Positions 15,966 to 19,366 of a stretch of 19,366 nt of DNA are shown piece after piece. Below the pieces are notes generated by a model, which was not told the DNA's origin, made no database searches, and was given only the letters and a program-made list of their open reading frames with translations. This stretch comes from JAFGKK01 sp049684495 (GTDB taxonomy: Bacteria; Chloroflexota; Anaerolineae; Anaerolineales; RBG-16-64-43). A program made the position numbers and the translations under genes. The stretch lies in assembly GCA_049684495.1 (NCBI GenBank), contig JBAVFZ010000231.1, forward strand, positions 1-19,366, read 5' to 3'. How positions within the stretch are numbered: position 1 is the first letter of the stretch; each line of letters starts with the position of its first letter.

Positions 15966-16772
15966 TTATTCCGCCGTTGGAGTGGCGGTGTCGGCGGGAA
16001 GCAGCTCCAACTTCGGCGTATCGGTGGGTGTGGGAGTCGGGGTTCCGGTCGGGGTGGGAGTCTCGGTTGGAGTTGCCTCGAGCGTGCCGGTTCCCTCCTC
16101 GTCATCCGCCTCCGGATGGACCACGATGCCCTTGGCGGTGAACGGTCCGCCGGTCACGTCGCGCGGGGAGATGATCGTCACCCGCCGGCCGACGGCCAGC
16201 TCGTCCGCGCGCTCCGCGGGAAGGATCTTGGTCTCTTCCCTGATCAGGAAGGTGTATTCGTTCCCGTCATGGGCCAGGATCGTGATGCTGACGCCCGCCT
16301 CATACTTCGTCACTTCCCCCACATGATGCTTGGGGGCCGGTTTCCCGGGCGAGACGGAAATCTGAAGCGCGGTAAAGGCGCCGCCCTCTTCCGCGGCCGC
16401 CCGCACCAGCACGCGCACGCCAACCGTAATATCCGCCAGTGTCGCGCCCTTCCGGGTCGGGATCTTCACGCTCGTATCTTCGCTGATACCGAAGGACACT
16501 TCCTCGCCGGTTTTGGTTTTAATTGTCAGGCTGGCATCCCCGACCGCGAGCACTTCGCCGGAGAAATTCATCTTCTTCGGCTTGGGGACTTTGGTCGTCT
16601 TGGTGGCTTTTTCTCTCGGGATTTTCGTGACGACTTCGCGGGTGGCTTTGGGAGTGCGCGTCTTCGGCGCCGCGGCATCGGCGAGCACGGCCGGGGCGGG
16701 AGAAGCCCCGGCGCCGACCCACACTGCGGAAAGCAGCAAAAGGGATGCGGTTGCCACGGCTATATATTTCAT
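15966..16772 (-). CDS. Exported DUF5666-type protein with Thr/Pro-rich tail
   Basis: 268 residues. The first about 24 form a signal peptide, then a Lys/Thr-rich linker (about 35-68). Two similar beta-rich repeats follow: residues about 69-140 (FSGEVLAVGDASLTIKTKTG) and 150-218 (VGEVTKYEAGVSITILAHDG), each ending in a V-G-x-R-V phrase and FTA. This GEV...TVG pattern fits the DUF5666 domain; its biochemical role is unknown. The tail 230-268 is Thr/Pro-rich, like a wall-exposed stalk. AGGAG lies 8 nt before the ATG. The gene follows the Ig-like gene by 27 bp on the same strand, so they form an operon diverging from the sigma factor genes. Confidence 0.8.
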   Translation of the reverse strand: MKYIAVATASLLLLSAVWVGAGASPAPAVLADAAAPKTRTPKATREVVTKIPREKATKTTKVPKPKKMNFSGEVLAVGDASLTIKTKTGEEVSFGISEDTSVKIPTRKGATLADITVGVRVLVRAAAEEGGAFTALQISVSPGKPAPKHHVGEVTKYEAGVSITILAHDGNEYTFLIREETKILPAERADELAVGRRVTIISPRDVTGGPFTAKGIVVHPEADDEEGTGTLEATPTETPTPTGTPTPTPTDTPKLELLPADTATPTAE

Positions 16773-16799
16773 CGGAGGAACTCCTTTATCTCTGAAAAG

Positions 16800-17273
16800 C
16801 TATTCTTCAGGTTCGTACACAACCAGAAACGAAAATGCGACTTCGTTTCCTTCCAGATCGCTCGCGATGCACTGGATTTCGTTCAAGCCTTCCTCCAGCG
16901 GCACGCGGGCATAGAACATTCCGTCCGCGCCGGCCACCGTGATTTCATCATTCAGCGTGACGACCGTCTCCGCGGGAGCCGAGCCAATCACATCCACCCA
17001 CGCTTCGGTGACGACGGCGTTATCCTGCGGCGCAAACAGGGCGACCTGAGCCCCGGAGGGGAAGGTCGCCGCCACGCGCGGTTCGCCCGTCAAGCTTTCC
17101 AACAAGGCGCGGGTCTGGGTCGCCGCTTCGAGGGTGCCGCCCGAGCCGGTCTTCTGGTTTGGGATCGAATCGAGGATCACGGAGTTGAAATTGCACAGGC
17201 AGGCCGCCGAAATCACCCCAAGGAAAAAGACCGGAAGGAACAGGGTCGATCGGGCTTGCCGTGCGGTCGTCAT
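16800..17273 (-). CDS. Exported Ig-like domain protein
   Basis: 157 residues. The N-terminus (10-28) is hydrophobic with Cys25 and Cys27, an export signal or a poor lipobox (SAAC lacks the usual Leu at -3), so lipidation is uncertain. Residues about 78-153 make one beta-sandwich repeat: VALFAPQDNAVVTEAWVDVI, then VVTLNDEITVAGADGMFYAR, then GLNEIQCIASDLEGN. This pattern matches Ig-like domains such as domain B of glucodextranase, used for binding or as spacer. GGAG precedes the ATG by about 6 nt. It is the first gene of the pair with the DUF5666-type gene. The precise function is unknown. Confidence 0.78.
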   Translation of the reverse strand: MTTARQARSTLFLPVFFLGVISAACLCNFNSVILDSIPNQKTGSGGTLEAATQTRALLESLTGEPRVAATFPSGAQVALFAPQDNAVVTEAWVDVIGSAPAETVVTLNDEITVAGADGMFYARVPLEEGLNEIQCIASDLEGNEVAFSFLVVYEPEE

Positions 17274-17466
17274 GTTTTCTCCGTGTGTAGAATGTCACCT
17301 TGCCCGGGTGACATCGCGCGTCGGCCTGTACAATTCATCCTGCCTGACTCCGGACCATTTTGCGTTTCAGGCCGGCCGAATAGCCGGATACAAGGAAAAC
17401 GGTGGGGTTCTCCGGGCGTTACAGAAGGATATCCATAACAAACGTCCTGCCGGGGTCGGCATTGGT

Positions 17467-17500
17467 CCGGGCAGATACCCCGAATAATCCCGGGTTTTTT
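17467..17500 (+). terminator. Weak plus-strand terminator-like site
   Basis: CCGGG (17467-17471) can pair with CCCGG (17489-17493), or CCCG with CGGG more locally, followed by six T at 17495-17500. No plus-strand gene precedes it, so it could end a short RNA or be chance. Confidence 0.3.
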
Positions 17501-17579
17501 ACGCCATACTCATGCCGTAAAGTTGCGAAGGCATTGCCTTTTGGATAATGATTACTTACAGCGGTCCCGTCCGCCGCGA

Positions 17580-17585
17580 TATACT
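17580..17585 (+). promoter_or_regulatory. Candidate -10 box of the sigma factor operon
   Basis: TATACT lies 28 bp before the sigma gene ATG. No good -35 is seen at the usual distance (a CTTACA is 19 bp upstream). Confidence 0.35.
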
Positions 17586-17613
17586 GTAACAATCCTTGTA
17601 GGAATCCGTTGTC

Positions 17614-18171
17614 ATGACTGACACACCACCAGTCGAACAGAGCGATGCGATCCTGATAACCCAGGCTAGAGATGGAGACGCCGAAGCATTCGGCTGTCTC
17701 TACCGGCGCTACGTGGATCCGATCTACCGCTACCTGTTGGCCCGTGTGGGAGAATCCAAGGAAGCGGAGGATCTGACGGAAGATGTCTTTTTCCGTTCCT
17801 TTCAGGCTCTGGGGACTTACCGCGAACGGGGCTGGCCGTTTTCCGCATTCCTTTACCAGGTTGCGAAAAACGTGCTGATCGATCATTACCGCAGTCAAAA
17901 ACCGGAAGCTTGGCCCGCGATCCCCGAACCTGCACTCGAGTCGATTCGTCCCCTTGATGAACATGTCATCCGGGACGAACAAATTCGTGATTTGCGGAGA
18001 GCCATGGAGGAAATCCCGCTTAATTACCGGGAGGTGATCATCCTCCGGATTATTTTGGCGATGCCAACATCCGTGGTGGCAAATTGGATGAACCTGACCG
18101 AAGGCGCGACCCGCGTTCTGCTGCACCGGGCGATCGCGTCTTTGCGCGGCAGACTGCAGGAACGGATATGA
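17614..18171 (+). CDS. ECF-type RNA polymerase sigma factor
   Basis: Directs RNA polymerase to a specific promoter set, typically for envelope or stress functions. 185 residues. Region 2 is at about 15-95: ARDGDAEAFGCLYRRY, then EDLTEDVFFRSFQAL and AKNVLIDHYRSQ. Region 4 is at about 125-180: AMEEIPLNYREVIILRIIL and LTEGATRVLLHRAIASLR. There is no sigma-70 region 1 or 3 and no C-terminal extension. An AGGA lies 11 nt upstream of the ATG. The stop overlaps the next gene start as ATGA, so the two are translationally coupled, a common arrangement for a sigma factor and its membrane inhibitor. Confidence 0.93.
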   Translation: MTDTPPVEQSDAILITQARDGDAEAFGCLYRRYVDPIYRYLLARVGESKEAEDLTEDVFFRSFQALGTYRERGWPFSAFLYQVAKNVLIDHYRSQKPEAWPAIPEPALESIRPLDEHVIRDEQIRDLRRAMEEIPLNYREVIILRIILAMPTSVVANWMNLTEGATRVLLHRAIASLRGRLQERI

Positions 18172-19226
18172 TCCGCAAAGACCGCATTCAAGCCGATATT
18201 CTGGACCGCGCCTTCCAGCGGATGCTGGAAGGGAATGCGGCGTCCGCAGATTCCACGCGGGGAGAAGCGGGCGCGGTATCGGAAATCCGCCCGCTGCTGG
18301 AAACCGCCGGCCGCGTGCGCGAACTGCTCCCAACCCGCGGCCCGTCGCCGGAATTTGTTGCGGCGTCGGAAGCCCGCCTGTTGCGGCGGATAAAAAAGAC
18401 TGTCCCCCAACCGGCTCGGCGCGGATCCTTTGTGACGGGGCAGGCCCGCGGAGGATGGCTCCGGACGGCGGCACTGGTCGGCGTGACCGCCATGGTCGTC
18501 GTATGTGCTTCCGGGTTGGGCGTGACGTCCGCGTCCGCCCAGGCGCTTCCGGGCGACGCGCTGTACCCCGTGAAACAGGGCCTTGAGGAGCTCTCGCTCG
18601 CCGGATCGAGGTCCGTTGCCGGCGACGTGGAACTGCTGGCGGATTTCACCGACGAACGCCTCGAAGAAATCGAGCAGTTGGTTGCGAAAGACCGCGAAGC
18701 GGAGCTTGTCACGGGATTGGAAAATTACGAAAAGACGCTCAGCCGTCTGGATGCCGCCGTGGAACAACTGCCGTCCGATTCCCCCCAATTGGAAGACATC
18801 CAGGCGCAGCTGGCGCGGCATACGGAGGTGCTGCTCGCCCTCCGGGATCGGCTACCGGAACAGGCCCGGCCCGCGTTGGATCGGGCGGTTGAACATTCAA
18901 AAATAAGCATGGATCGGGTCGGGAATTTGCAGAAGAATCAGACGCCCGATGAGAATCCTCAGGATCAGGAAAAGGGATCCACCCAAGACGCAGGCAAGGG
19001 CACGGACGCGTCGTCGCCCACGGAAAAAAAACCGGGTACTAACCCCAATACCGGAACCCCGGAGCTCACTGATACTCCGGAGCTCACAAATACTCCGGAA
19101 CCCTCGGAGACTCAAAAAGCATCAAAGACTCCAAAGCCGTCAAAGACACCGAAGCCCTCAAAGACCCCGGAGCCCGCAGAGCCCACAAAGATTCCAAAGC
19201 CCCCCAAGGATAAGACAAAAGATTAG
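18168..19226 (+). CDS. Single-pass membrane protein with DUF5667-like domain, putative anti-sigma factor
   Basis: 352 residues from the ATG that overlaps the sigma gene stop. Residues 1-95 are cytoplasmic and charged, with a possible sigma-binding helix bundle (AFQRMLEGN, then IRPLLETAGRVRELLPTRG). One hydrophobic segment spans about 98-122. After it comes QALPGDALYPVKQGLEELSL with a helical stretch to about 250, matching the DUF5667 pattern of an exported helical domain. Residues 255-352 are hydrophilic with six-residue Thr-Pro repeats (TPKPSK, TPELTN). The frame is open upstream from 18084 inside the sigma gene, but the coupled start is preferred. Anti-sigma function is inferred from gene order and topology; no zinc-binding HxxxCxxC motif is present. 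Confidence 0.8.
   Translation: MIRKDRIQADILDRAFQRMLEGNAASADSTRGEAGAVSEIRPLLETAGRVRELLPTRGPSPEFVAASEARLLRRIKKTVPQPARRGSFVTGQARGGWLRTAALVGVTAMVVVCASGLGVTSASAQALPGDALYPVKQGLEELSLAGSRSVAGDVELLADFTDERLEEIEQLVAKDREAELVTGLENYEKTLSRLDAAVEQLPSDSPQLEDIQAQLARHTEVLLALRDRLPEQARPALDRAVEHSKISMDRVGNLQKNQTPDENPQDQEKGSTQDAGKGTDASSPTEKKPGTNPNTGTPELTDTPELTNTPEPSETQKASKTPKPSKTPKPSKTPEPAEPTKIPKPPKDKTKD
19060..19175 (+). repeat. In-gene 18-bp tandem repeats encoding the Thr/Pro tail
   Basis: Two sets of three 18-bp units: starting with CGGAGCTCAC at 19060, 19078 and 19096, and starting TCAAAGAC at 19122, 19140 and 19158. They encode the six-residue Thr-Pro repeats and are prone to change in copy number. Confidence 0.8.
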
Positions 19227-19294
19227 CCTGTTATTTTTTATTTAACATTCATCTCAACCGGTACGGGTAATCCCCGGGCGTGTATGGACTTATA

Positions 19295-19366
19295 AACCAC
19301 AAAGACACGAAGACACGAAGTAAAACCTGAATTTAATCTTCTTTGTGCCTTTGTGTCTTGGTGGTT
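19295..19366. repeat. 72-bp inverted repeat at the right edge (may continue beyond)
   Basis: AACCACAAAGACACGAAG begins at 19295; the 26-bp half 19295-19320 matches the reverse complement of 19341-19366 with 4 differences, around a 20-bp loop. The left half contains AGACACGA twice in tandem. This type of dispersed repeat is common in environmental bacterial genomes, to my knowledge; function unknown. It lies 69 bp after the last gene. Confidence 0.75.

Larger units (their letters stand above)
17274..17613. other. 340-bp divergent intergenic region
   Basis: Between the Ig-like gene (minus) and the ECF sigma gene (plus). It should hold both promoters. I see a small inverted repeat CCGGC-6-GCCGG at 17372-17387, a terminator-like site at 17467-17500 and a -10-like TATACT at 17580-17585. 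No believable reading frame of its own. Confidence 0.6.

Noticed and set aside
15846..17438. 530-codon plus-strand frame
   Set aside because: Antisense to the two exported-protein genes, with His/Arg/Gly-rich composition typical of GC-rich shadows.
17419..18474. 351-codon minus-strand frame across the sigma/anti-sigma junction
   Set aside because: It is antisense to two genes with clear family motifs; its own sequence has no recognisable domain.

Overview
The window looks like part of a GC-rich chromosome of an uncultured Chloroflexota-type bacterium (Anaerolineae-like). The reasons are the ECF sigma factor paired with a DUF5667-type membrane protein, a secreted DUF5666-type protein with a Thr/Pro-rich tail, a Bcp/DoxX/HEAT/site-2-protease cluster, and 'AACCACAAAGACACGAAG'-type palindromic repeats. 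The taxonomic call is inference. The complex I operon on the left is, by contrast, strikingly Escherichia coli-like in protein sequence and gene architecture.

Layout. (1) Positions 1-8693, minus strand: the front part of a respiratory complex I operon, nuoA-nuoB-nuoCD(fused)-nuoE-nuoF-nuoG-nuoH-nuoI. Genes are tightly packed, many overlap, and nuoI runs off the left edge; nuoJ-N should follow outside. NuoG carries ligands for N1b, N4, N5 and the extra N7 cluster. (2) Positions 8907-11768, minus strand: a stress or envelope-type cluster, bcp peroxiredoxin, DoxX-family membrane protein, HEAT-repeat protein and a site-2 protease with CBS domains; the last two are 2 bp apart. (3) Positions 11981-12583: a 603-bp non-coding foldback element. 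Two 268-bp arms are exact-length inverted copies (25 hand-counted mismatches, no gaps) around a 67-bp centre that itself holds a hairpin. Each outer end carries two short hairpins. It sits exactly between the divergent bcp and GH1 genes. (4) Positions 12667-15238, plus strand: a GH1 beta-glycosidase and an MFS transporter, probably a sugar-use pair. (5) Positions 15372-15818, plus: hsp20, with a duplicated 11-bp sequence upstream and a strong hairpin terminator downstream. (6) Positions 15966-17273, minus: two exported proteins (DUF5666-type and Ig-like). (7) Positions 17614-19226, plus: ECF sigma factor and a single-pass membrane protein that overlap by 4 bp, likely a sigma/anti-sigma pair. 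(8) Positions 19295-19366: a 72-bp inverted repeat at the right edge.

Functional reading: complex I feeds NADH electrons to quinone. Bcp, DoxX and Hsp20 suggest oxidative and protein-stress handling. The ECF/anti-sigma pair diverges from two exported proteins and may control envelope functions; the site-2 protease could in principle act on such an anti-sigma factor, but nothing here proves it. The most unusual item is the foldback element, which resembles no standard transposon: it has very long inverted repeats, REP/IS200-like terminal hairpins and no transposase.
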